The notes beneath the pieces are model-generated. The model searched no databases. It saw only the letters and a program-made list of their open reading frames with translations, and was not told where the DNA came from. Shown piece by piece: positions 1 through 10,600 of a stretch of 64,000 bases of DNA (its first letter is position 1; each line of letters begins with the position of its first letter). Source of the DNA: Amblyornis subalaris (taxonomy: Eukaryota; Chordata; Aves; Passeriformes; Ptilonorhynchidae); contig JACAXG010000061.1 in NCBI GenBank assembly GCA_018881555.1, forward strand, positions 2,852,001-2,916,000, read 5' to 3'. Made by a program: the position numbers and the translations under genes.

Positions 1-101
1 AAATTTTGCTGTTTTTGCTGGATCTTTTTTTAAAATGTTCAATGATGTCTTGTGTACAAAAATGAAATCAAACTGTACACCAAAAAACAACAATAATAAT
101 G

Positions 102-140
<39 letters not shown>

Positions 141-3100
141 CCCCTAGCTAATTTCTTTGGCACAAAGAACTTAATAAAAAATATCTTGCATGGTATGTCA
201 ATGGATACATAAACAAGTTATAAAGTTGTGAAAGTGATAAACACAGCAAAGAAACTGACACTTTATTGTCTTAATTTCCTCAGGTCATGAAGACAGCATA
301 TTTTAGGGGTTATTAAATAAAGAAGTAGTCTAGAGTTCCATCTGTCTTAAGATTGATCATAACAAATGATTATCCAAATTAGACACTGGTTAATGAAAGT
401 ACACAGAACGCTGCACTTGCTGAGGATGTCAGTAATCATCTTAAAACCTCCTTTAAAAAAAATACACTGTCTCAAAGTCCTTCACTCAACACCAGTTTGC
501 CACAACAAATATGGAAAGGGGAACTTACTCAAAGAAGCAGCTCCTCTGTGGGTACAACTGTTCGTCATTAACATAGCCATCAGAACAGTGATAAGAGAAT
601 TCAGAATGCAGACCGAGAATTCTGCAGAGCATAAGACAAAGAAAAATTCAGCATAGTTGACACCAGCCAGTAGATAATTTCTCCACTATTGTGGCAGTGC
701 TGGTGGTAATTACAGGTTTCGTTTTCCATGTGTACACCCAGAACTATAACGGGACTGAAAACCACATCGTCCTCCTTCCCACATTCTGCATTCTGGAGTG
801 TCTGCTCCTCTAACTCCTCTAACATCAGGGTAGGAGCCCTAGCAAAACCGAGAGACCCTGAAGGAAGACCTCTACCTTGTTACTTGTAGCATCAGCAGAG
901 AACTGTCACAACATTAGCCACCCTGGTCCCTGGAGTTTTACAAAAAGGAGCACAAGACTGCATAGTAAAAGTTCTTGAGTGAGATCTGTTATCATCAAAG
1001 GCAGAGTTGAAAGCTCTGTAGAGTCATAAACTCCAGTTCTAGTGAATGCCAATCAATCAGACCAAAAGTACGAGAGGTGCGGCTGCCCTACCATACAGTC
1101 CTTATGCTCCCTGAATCCTGTGGCTAGACAGAGACTGAGATAATCTCTGGCATAAAGCACCTCAGTTTTGGCACTATTCTAATTTATGCCTGGCTGACCG
1201 TGATCACTAGCCAGAAATTGCTAGGACATAAGTCAGCCCCGGCCAGGTCCCGTCTTCTCTGCCGTAAACTGGGAACAGGGTGAGGCTTGGCTGAAGAGCA
1301 ATAATTGCCCATTAAATGGATAAAAGAGATTTACAGTCGTTTTTGCACTGCAGGAATGGTTCAAAGCTATCAGACTGAACGGCATCAGCAGGGTCCTAAG
1401 GACCATCCTTGGACGGGGGATTTCTGCTATGAGCGGCATGCGAACGTAAGTAGTAAAAAGCCCAAAGGATATGGTAATTCCTGACAGAGGGTAAACATTA
1501 ATTTCTAAATTCTTCTCTAAAACAATACATCTCTATTGCTTCCTTGACCCTAATGGATCAAATGGATTAAATAGTGGGCAAAAAATGGTGTGTGAGCATT
1601 TGGGACACATTCCCTAGAGGGCTTTAACAGCCAAATAGCAGCTGCAGAGGCCAAAATGGAAGACGTTCAAAAGGCTGTGGAGCAGTCAAAGTACTTTGTG
1701 TTTAAATATTTCTGTTGCAGCCAAAAACAGGCTCTCCTGTTTCACAGGTTTGGATTCAAGCTTTGAGCTGAACTGTAATAAGGAACGTCTAAGTTTTGCA
1801 GTGAAGCAATTTTCTTTCACTGGCCACGAAGGTAAACTCAGGATATCATGAAAGATGTCAGCATAAATTGCTACAACCCTTTCTCCTTAATAGAATAATG
1901 TCCAGTTTTCACAAAAGCAGGAACCGTAAGAGAAGAAGACAACAAGACGTTGAGTTGCGAAATACAGGATGAGACGACATTTATGCATTTTGTGGCTCCG
2001 GCTCAAAAGGCTTTCCATTAGAACATCACAAAAAAAATAAATGAAGGGCAAAGGAGAGAAAACGACCTAAAGTTATTTTTTGGGGAGTGAGGATTTTTTA
2101 TGCCCGTCAGTTTTTCCATTGTAGCTGCAGGGGTTCGTAGACTGAAAGGGTGGTATAGGTCATTATGTAGCTCAGAATCCCTCATGCCATTTTAAGTTTC
2201 CTTTCAGTTTAACAAGGAAAAGATAACTGCTTGTGAATCAATTTACAAAAAATATGTTCAATTTGGACTTTTTTACTGAGAAATTGCAGGAGGGCTGTAA
2301 GCTCTTTGGACCTGGGGATGTATAATTCCACATGCCTATGAAGCTCTCAGCACAGGGTAGCTACTGTAATTTGAAGAGTAAGTACAAATAATTCCTAAAG
2401 GTATTTTACACGCTGTTTTCCTAAGATGAGGTGCACAAGATCTCATTTACTTGATGCAACTTTATTGGTCAATCTGAGAAAGGTTTTTCACCTGCTGGCT
2501 GCTGTTCCACAGTTTCTGCAGTTATGCCCACCATAAATATTGGCTGCTTTTCTTGATATCTTTGGTGGCACAGAAATCAGTTTAGTTGTTATCTGGTAGG
2601 AAAGCAGAATCTGAACCCGTTAAAATGAAAATCAGTAACTAAGAGATTTTCTGTTCGAACTCTGCCCCCACATAGTTCTGGCTCTCCCTTTTCCTCAATG
2701 GCTCCCAGAGAAAAAGCCAGTGTGAATTGCAGACAGCTTCTTATGCAGTATTACTTTACGCCACATCGAGCTACCAGGTATTCTTAAAACAGCATAATTA
2801 CACAATTACAGTTAAAGTGTACACTTGGATTCAAACATTTCCAGGCAAGTCAGCATGAGGAGGAAAAAGTGAATGAAAACAAGCCAACGAATGAAGGATT
2901 GTTTTGGATATGAGTGTTTTTGTTTCTGGGGCAAAATTTAGCCTTAGGTGAAAACCAAAAAAAATCCAGCTTTAGTTAGTGAGAATTCTGCATGCAGGAC
3001 TGACCGTGTGCAACCCAAATTTCCCTGAGTCCAAGAGTATCCAAAGGTGAGAGCCTCCCCTGAAACAAAAAGCAAGAGCTACTCTATCATCACTGCCCAA

Positions 3101-3230
3101 AAGTGTTTAAAGCAAAATGTTTAAACAGTTACCAGAAGTGCGGGGAAATCGCTTTTTCAGTGTTGTTTCCATCTCAGTGGTCTCGCAGGTTATTGGCAGC
3201 AGGGGAAACTCCCCGCCTTCCCTTTCCACT
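1..3230. other. upstream intergenic sequence, no gene seen
   Basis: AT-rich sequence ahead of the CpG island. Open frames here are short, have no recognisable protein motif and are not flanked by convincing splice sites. Apart from an AAT microsatellite near the left edge I see no repeat family, RNA gene or second promoter. Distal regulatory elements of PALS2 could lie here but cannot be recognised by eye. Confidence 0.6.
92..138. repeat. (AAT)n microsatellite
   Basis: About fifteen AAT units in a row, with one GAT interruption near position 101. This is a simple repeat likely to vary in length between individuals. Confidence 0.95.
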
Positions 3231-3464
3231 CTGAAATGCGCGACTTCGCTGCGAGGGTTTGTTCTCGCACCGGGTGACTGCACATGCAGCGCCACGGGTG
3301 ACGCGGGCGGGTCCCCTGCGGACTCGGACCGGGGAGAGTCCGAACTGGCCCGGGCAGAGCGCAAACCCCGTCCAGGAGCACGAGTGGGGACACGGCGAGG
3401 GAATACGGGAACGCCCGCTCCCTCACTCGCCAGGGCTCCCCGTCAACAAACAGGGTGGCCGTCA

Positions 3465-3705
3465 CACACGCGTGCTTTTACACGAACACACGTGTGCTTT
3501 TCAATGAACACAAGCGAGCTTACACACGAACACTCCAATGCCCCCCGCCTCGGCCCTGCGCCTTCCCCGACACACCCACAGGCGCCGCCTCACAGATCGC
3601 CGCTCACTCACACACGCACCGTGACACGCGCAGTCACACGCACACGCGCTCTCACGCGCGCGNCCACGCGCACTCCCACAGACTCACTCACGCTCCCACA
3701 CAGCC
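3465..3705. repeat. degenerate CA/CG alternating tract in the promoter
   Basis: Imperfect runs of CACACG, CACGCG and CTCAC steps, almost all alternating pyrimidine-purine. It resembles a decayed (CA)n repeat mixed with CG steps. Such sequence can adopt left-handed Z-DNA under negative supercoiling. It lies a few hundred bases upstream of the inferred first exon. Confidence 0.7.
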
Positions 3706-3863
3706 CCGCTCGCTCTCTCCCACTCGCCGACTCCTCTCGCCCCCAGCCCCTCACACACGGCAGGGAACGCGGCGAGGCAAAAGCCCGCGCGCGCTCCCGG
3801 TGGGGGGGGGGAGGNGCTCGCGCGCCACTGCCGCGGAGGCCGCGCGCGCGCGCTCGTCGGGAG

Positions 3864-3873
3864 TGGGCGGGGC
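3864..3873 (+). promoter_or_regulatory. GC box (Sp1/KLF-type)
   Basis: The string TGGGCGGGGC matches the classic GC-box core. It sits in the CpG island about 200 bases before the inferred exon 1 donor, a plausible proximal promoter position. Occupancy is inferred. Confidence 0.5.
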
Positions 3874-3879
3874 AGAGGA

Positions 3880-4065
3880 GCGGCGGCGGGAGCGCGTGCC
3901 ACAGCCACGCCGGCGGCGCGCGCCGAGGCGGGCGCAGAGCGGCGGCGGCACCTCCGGCTCGCGCCGTCTCTCCGGCAGCCGCGCGCGCCCGGGATCGTCC
4001 ATGGGGCCGAGCGGCGCCCGCTGAGGGAGGAGGGGACGGGGAGCGGCGGGAGTCGGTGCCGGCCG
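3880..4065 (+). other. PALS2: PALS2 exon 1, 5'UTR (start approximate)
   Basis: The 3' edge is set by a strong donor, GCCG then GTGAGT at 4066. No open frame here joins the PALS2 protein through this donor, so the exon should be non-coding. The 5' edge is only a guess from the GC box and the densest CpG; the true start cannot be read from sequence. Spliced to the second exon, the bases before the start codon become GCCGCAGCC or GCCGCC depending on which acceptor is used, a good Kozak context either way. Confidence 0.55.
4001..4024 (+). CDS. upstream ORF, 7 codons
   Basis: An ATG followed by six more codons and TGA encodes MGPSGAR within the inferred exon 1, about 40 bases before the donor. 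Position -3 is T and +4 is G, so the start context is moderate. If the transcript starts upstream of 4001, this short frame could lower or tune translation of the main protein. It is called only as an ORF; translation is not shown. Confidence 0.35.
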   Translation: MGPSGAR

Positions 4066-7000
4066 GTGAGTTCCCGTACCGGCGGTGGAGGTGGCGTGTG
4101 CGGGGGGGGAGGGAGGGCTGGCCCGCTCGCTTCTCCCCTCCCTCCGAGCCGGCGGGGTAATGGGGGTGGGAGGCGGGGTCCCGCAGCCATCCCGGCCGAC
4201 CCCCTCGACCCGGCGGCGGGAGCGGAGGCGCCGCGTGTGGCGTGAGGCGGGAAGAGCCGCCCGCAGGTAGCGGCGCCGGGCGGGCCTGCAGGGGAGCGAA
4301 CATGGCAGCGCCGGAGTCCGGGAAGAGGGATTTTTGCCCCCCGAGTGAGGATTAACCCTCCTCCTCCCGCCTCCGGATGCGTCCCCGGGAGACTCGCGCT
4401 TCATCTGCCGCTCCGGATTATCCACCCGCCCACCCTTCTTCCCCCACCCCCTTTCCCGGTATTTTCTCTCCTCCTGGAGATTATCAGGTTTCCCGCCCCT
4501 CCCTCTCCGGGATCCTCCGCCTCCCCCCTCCGAGGGGATTATCTCCCCCCTTCTCCGCCGGATTATCCCCCCAGTTCGCTGTCCCTGTCCCTCCCTTCCC
4601 GTTTATGCTCCGCCGAAGCCTCGCCTCTCGGGGATTATCTCCTCTCCCTTTGGGGTGATTCTTCCTCTCTTGATCTCTGCCCCGGCCTTTCCCTGCCTAT
4701 TTTCCACCCGAGGAAGTCAACCCTCCTCTTCCGTCTGCCTCTGACTGGGGAAAGGGGTGAAAATGTGCTTGTGATCGGGGAGGCAGGAGTTTCCAGCAGT
4801 GCTGTTATCTGCTCGGTCGCTGTACGAGTACTACAGGCAAGTGGATGTAGGTGTGGGAGAGGAGGCACCAGGGATGGATGTACAGAGGTTGTAGCAGAGT
4901 TCAGCCTGTGGCGTGGTGCTCCGTATGCAGGAGAATATTTGCACCCTTTCCACGATGTTACTTCTCATGGAGATGAAGGAGAGCCGAGCTGGATCAGTGC
5001 TTTCAAAAGACGTACGTGACTGGGTGGTAGAGACTGCACAGAAAAAAAGCCGACAGCCTCCGAGTTTCTTTGAGGAAGGTGCAATGTACAGTAGTAGCAT
5101 TGTAAGTGGGAAGGTGTTTGGATGACATTGCTGCTGTCCGGGGNTCAAAGCTGGCTTGGATGGCTTGTGTCTTGGCTTGCCAGGCAGCTGCCATAGGCTG
5201 TTGCTCAGTGGGGAGGAGGAAGCAGTCTGATACCTTTTGCTGGGGCTCTGATGCTGATGTCGTTCATTACCGTCAACTTGCTGGTAGAGGAAAAATTGGG
5301 TGTGTTCCTAAAAGAGGGAGGGAAGGTTTAGCCCATGCATTTGGCTCCCGTGTAGGTTAGACCAATCTCTTCTCCTGACTCCTGGTCTCCCTGCACATGG
5401 GTTTGCTGGAGGAGACTTGCAGGTCTTCTGGCCATGTTGCAGCACAAGGCCCAGGATTATATCCATTAAACTTCTCCCACTTGGCTTTGAGGGAGGAGAG
5501 GCTGCGAGAAATTGTACAGAGACTGGGCAGCTATAAATAGATGTCAGACTAGAGGAGGCTTTGAAATCTTAGCATGCTGCTTCTGAACAGATAGTGTCTG
5601 TTAAACTGGCTGGGTTGACACTAGCATCATAATGTTTGCTTTTATTTCTGCTGAGGTGGTTGACTTTTAACACTTTGACATGTGGCTGGACCATACAACA
5701 TTTGCCGAAAAATTCTTCCCTGGAAAAGGACAGAGAAAATTCTCATTTAAATAAAGTGCTGATAATTGGAGTCTAGTTTGAGCGCATTTAAATGTGATTT
5801 TTAAAGGACCCTTCAGAGAAATCTTCAGTTACCTCTTTCCTCCCTTGGAATGTTTGGAATTGATAATCTTGCTGTCCTCAATTTGTTTTCAAAGTATTAC
5901 ACTATACAGATTACCTGAGATCTGTGTTGCTGTGAAAAAATCTGCAGTACTGAGTTATGGTATCATAGCACTGGTAGCATTGTTAGGGTTTTATTTTGTT
6001 GTTGAGGTTTTGGAGTTTTTTGTTTATTTGTCTGTTTGTTTTTTAATGGAATCTTTGACATCTAACCAGAAGGATGTATATTCANCTTCTTTGAATTCAG
6101 GGTGCTTGCATTTGTTTTAGATCCTATAGATCACTGCTCTTTCAGCCTGTCTTGTCAAGAGCTAATTAATATGGAAATTATTGACAAATATACTGTAGTC
6201 ACTGTAGAATGGTGTCTGTTCCGCTGCACTGTTAGTGGGCTAACTGCATTCTGTAAGTCTCTAAAATGATTGAAAAACCGTTGCAACATATGTGCAATTG
6301 GACCTTTCTTGAACTACCTCTTTCTTGTGCCTTTTTTTTTCTTTAAAAAATAGTGGAAGCTATTAACTTAAATCATGGTGGCTTCTTTTTTTTTTAAATA
6401 AAAGAAAAATAAGAAAGGACGTAATGAAAATGTGCCTGGCTAATATGGATGAGTCTAATGGGAGGAATATCTGCAAGAACCCTGACTTTTAGGACATTTC
6501 TTATTTAGAGCATAAAATTCGAATCTGATCTTTTTTTCCTTTTTCTGATTTTGTGTGTACGTAAAATTCAGGTAGAAAGGAACAGAAATCTTGGCAATAT
6601 GACTTACTAGTTTTGACATTTTTAGTCGATGTTTAATCATAGTAAAAGCAGAAAAACCAGGTAATCTACCAAGTAATTTGCCTTTATTTTGAGCTGTAAA
6701 GGATGTGATCAGAGTATTATCCTCAAACACTGGGTATCTTCAGTGAGCATCAAGCGCCAGCTTGATATTACGTCTGTGTGTTGGGTATTTCTATGTGCAG
6801 AAACCGAGGTCAGTGAGCTGGAGAAAACTTTATAGTACCAAAATGACAAGCAAAAGCTTTTTTGATGTGTCTTTGTATAGTGACTCAGTCCCTGAATCCT
6901 TCTGTTATTCAGAATACATTTGTTTGTAGAAACTGTGGTTTGAATGCCATTTTGTAAAAGTTCAGTGTCCTGCTTTAAACCCATGCTTTCTGCCAACTGA

Positions 7001-8722
7001 TTTAAAGTTCTCACTGGGTATGACTGTCCCAGGTTTGTAAGTGCCCTTTGATCCTCTGTGCAGGACACTGATCAATGCATCTTTTCTCATGCTATAGAAA
7101 AAGAGGGAGGAATTTCTTTTTACTTAAGGGACAGGTGTGCACTTGGGACTGTGATAGTGTTTGCGGTTGTGCCTTAGGTGTTACAGACTCCATGTAGATT
7201 TGGAATGAATTACACTGTCTCAAGATTTGAAAAGATAAAAAGCTCACATAAGTTAAAATAAAATGTTCTGTGTTTAAGCTAAAAATGGATGAAACCTGGA
7301 TGGGTTGGCCTTGCTCATGTGGTAAAACCCTGACTTTTTAGAGGCATCCTGCGACTGGAGGGGTACAGACACTATTGGACTTACTTGTGTGGAAATATGA
7401 AATAGAATGTGATGGCAGCGTTAAGAGCAGGTCTGTGAGAGGGAAAGTGGTTTTACTGTCCTTCACAAGAGAAGACACTCATAAAGAGTCCTGCAAAAGA
7501 GTGAGTTCGGTTCAGTCTGACATGTGAGAGACAAGCTGAAATACAGATGTGCTGGTCACAGATACTGTTAGAGGACTTGTCTGATCCCATGGTCATTATA
7601 ACCATCTGCAGTTGGATCTCAGGTTATACTATAGCAAAACTGTAGTACAGCAAAACATGGTGATGATAATGCGCTATCCTGTGGCTTAAAATTGCTTTTT
7701 TTCAGAATAAAGCAAGCCCGAATTATATATGTTACGGCTGATGTCATTCCTACAAGAATAATGGAGAAAAAAAAAGAGAGAGGTTAGGAGAGGGGTTTTT
7801 CCATATGTAAACATTTACATTCCTGTTTTGGGTTAATTAGAGTCTTTGAAGTTACAGTTCAAGTAATTTCACAACCTGTGTTAAATAATAAAAATAGAAA
7901 TTGAAAAATGGAAGGTTCTCTACTCTTACCATCATGTTTTAATTATTTTCAAGGTCTGTGACTTTAAAGAATAAAGGTATTACATACTAAGAGTGCTTCA
8001 CATTAGCAACCATTCTGTGGGGTTTACCCATCAGTTATTTAAAGAACTTGTTCTAGTGTCCAGGTCTCATGAAACCATGGTGGAAATTGGAAAGATACTG
8101 AAATCAGATGACATTTCAGATTTACTAGCAACAAATGTTATTTAAGAAATTACCTATACATTTTTTTATGAATATTGGCTAGTTTTGCATTCTGACAAGC
8201 AACTGTTTGAGAGTAGGGACTTTGTGAAATCCATGCTGACTGCAGAGAATGGCAGTGGTTTTATTTTCAGAGGAGGGGGACACGAAACATGATGACACAT
8301 GACACACACAAATTCTTTGCATCTTAAACAAAAACATTGCTCTTGCAGCTTCTGCTTACCCAAATCCCAGAGGATCAAATTACTGTTTCAGTTAAATTCT
8401 CTTTTCCAGTAGGTGTAGACAACTGTTGATTTCAAGTAAGCTTAAGCCTTTACATTTTGATTGCTGACATTTTGTCAAGATACTGTTGAAATAATGAAAA
8501 TTAGGATGTAAGAAAAAGTTTAGATTTTTATTTTAGGGTAGTTTACTTAAGCTTATTTTACTAAAAGAGTTCTGGCTTTCAGATATTGCTTCTGTAGTAA
8601 GAGTGGCTACTTAAATAGTTTGGTTTTAATTTTCTAATTATCTCCACCCACCAGTCAAATATGCATTAATGACAAGTTAAAGTGATATCTTTTGAAATAC
8701 CTAAACACAAAGTGGAGGAAAG

Positions 8723-8752
8723 TAGATTGAGGGTAAATAGACTGAGGGTAAA
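8723..8752. repeat. 15-bp imperfect tandem duplication
   Basis: The unit TAGATTGAGGGTAAA is followed at once by TAGACTGAGGGTAAA, differing at one base. This looks like a small local duplication with no evident function. Confidence 0.85.
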
Positions 8753-10454
8753 AAGATTGGTAAAGTTTTTTCTTACAACTAGTAACACAAGGTAGGGGAG
8801 CCCTCAAGTAAATCAGCAGGGGAATAAAAGAAGGATGTACCAGCCATTCCGATTGTGTTACTCCATTCCTTGGTAAATTTTTTTGAACAAAATATTTGAT
8901 TCCATGTTCATTCATTAATTGTTCAGAGATCTGACTGCAGGTATTGTGTCAGAGGTTTTGTATGTAAAACATGTCAGCAACTTTTTATGTGATGTTGATT
9001 TATTTTTTAACAAGCCAGTGGGCCAGTTGGTAAGTCAGCCTTTATGTATCTTATTGAAATTCCATCCCATGCCTTTCCTGATCCTTTGTTGAAGTTTACA
9101 GAAGTCTTTTTGGCAAGATGAAAGTGCTTATGCAGCAGAAGTTCTGAAACTGGGAAGACAAACTGTGTTCTAGTGAATGAAGTGAGAGAAAAGTTTGTTT
9201 CTCCTTTCCAAGCAGTTCTGGCTTACTGTATTGTGAGCTGTTGTGGTGTAGCAAAGCACAGCGTTGCTGGACAGAAATTGCTTGCACAACATGAAGTTTG
9301 CTGTGCTGCTCAGGTGCTCAGATCGTTGGAAGGAGGTATAATTAACAATTGAAAGTTCAGTTTACGCATTCTTTGGTAAAGAATATGCAGGCAGGGAGAA
9401 GTTGGTAAGTGAAACTCAATGGAGTGTATGACGGTAGGGCAGTCATCTGAATTCATATCAGGCAGACAGTCAGTTGCTCTTCCCAGATCCACTGGCAGGG
9501 CTTTGCCACTTAGACTACATTTGGTACGGAACAGCAACATGGGATGAGCAGTGCTTGATTTGGTCGCTTCTGACCAGTGGAGCTCCTTTATACAGATTTA
9601 ATATCTGTAGCATTTTAACATCTTCCAGAAGCGTGTTGCTTGATGTAGTTTGTCTTGGCATTTGTCTTATGTGATCTTCCCTGAGGACAAACTCTGGGTG
9701 TACACCACTAGGTGTGGTATTTAAAGCAGTGCTCAACCGAGGCTTATTTATCAAGTGACATACTGGTCATCTTGGGGCCGGCTCTGTGAATTTTGTTTCA
9801 GTCTTTCATAGCTTTAAGAGGGGTGGCCCACTTGCTGCATGGGTAAAATTCAGACTTGGCGTGAGCCCATTGTGTGAGAGGAGTTGTCCATCGGTAGCTC
9901 TGTGATAATCTCACAGGTGTCTTGTCGCAAGAGGGATCAAATGGACACACTATCTTCGAGTCACTGAGCTTTGGGAAGCAAGATAGACTGGTAACCAGTG
10001 TTGCTGGGTGTTAATCAGCACTTCTGTAACGTGAGCTGATCACACAGAGGTAATGACTGTGCTTCAGCTGCACTGACTGATGGTTGAGAACCCTCACGTC
10101 TGCCTCGTGTTCCCATTGCTAGAGGGGAGAGACGTTTGGGCAGTTTTGAGGACAGGCCATAAATACACGGAGAGAAACGTGAGGAAAGGGGTATGAGAGC
10201 ACTGAAGAGTTGGCAGCTGAATTGTCTCTTGAGTTTGACGTGTAATTCGATAGGAAAAAAAATCCATCCATTCATCCGTGTGTCTGCCGCACACATGCTG
10301 CCAGCTCCCAAGGGGTAAGTCTTAGGGATCTAGACACTGTTAGAAATCTTGCTATTGGTATGACAGATTAAGTGCGTGTGTACACTGGTGAGGAGGTAGG
10401 AAACTTTGGATGTTGCTAAACAGGTGCAGAAAGGTGTTTTGCATTTAATGATTT

Positions 10455-10600
10455 CCGAGTGTGAAGCCCGAACGCGCCGGGTCTGCTCAGAAAGGCGGCT
10501 CGAGCGCGCCCTCCAGTGGCCACACCGGGACAGCGGCGCTGGGATGGGCTCGGGGCCACTGCTCTGGGCGAGTGACAGGAGCCAGCTCCGGTTGTGCGGA
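10455..10600. promoter_or_regulatory. isolated CpG-dense patch in intron 1
   Basis: About 16 CpG dinucleotides lie within roughly 150 bases, surrounded on both sides by kilobases of AT-rich, CpG-poor intron. The patch includes CGAGCGCGCC and GACAGCGGCGC strings and the CTCF-like site listed separately. It is too short for a normal CpG-island promoter. It may be an enhancer or insulator, or a remnant of a GC-rich mobile element. Confidence 0.5.
10506..10519 (-). promoter_or_regulatory. candidate CTCF site
   Basis: Read on the minus strand the site is CCACTGGAGGGCGC, one mismatch from the commonly used CTCF core CCASYAGRKGGCRC. It lies in the middle of the CpG-dense patch. The match is by eye and occupancy is inferred. 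Confidence 0.4.

Larger units (their letters stand above)
3235..4345. promoter_or_regulatory. CpG island promoter of PALS2
   Basis: Base composition changes abruptly from AT-rich to very GC- and CpG-rich, with many CGCG runs, then decays into a C/T-rich tract after about 4350. The island covers the inferred non-coding first exon and its splice donor at 4066. I see no TATA box at a sensible place, which fits a dispersed CpG-island promoter typical of widely expressed scaffold genes. Single N bases at 3663 and 3815 lie inside it. Confidence 0.85.

Noticed and set aside
3107..4425. Several long overlapping open frames on both strands in the CpG island, up to 347 codons
   Set aside because: Very GC-rich DNA has few stop codons, so all frames stay open. 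The translations are low-complexity Arg/Ala/Pro/Gly runs and antisense frames overlap each other. None joins PALS2 through the exon 1 donor.
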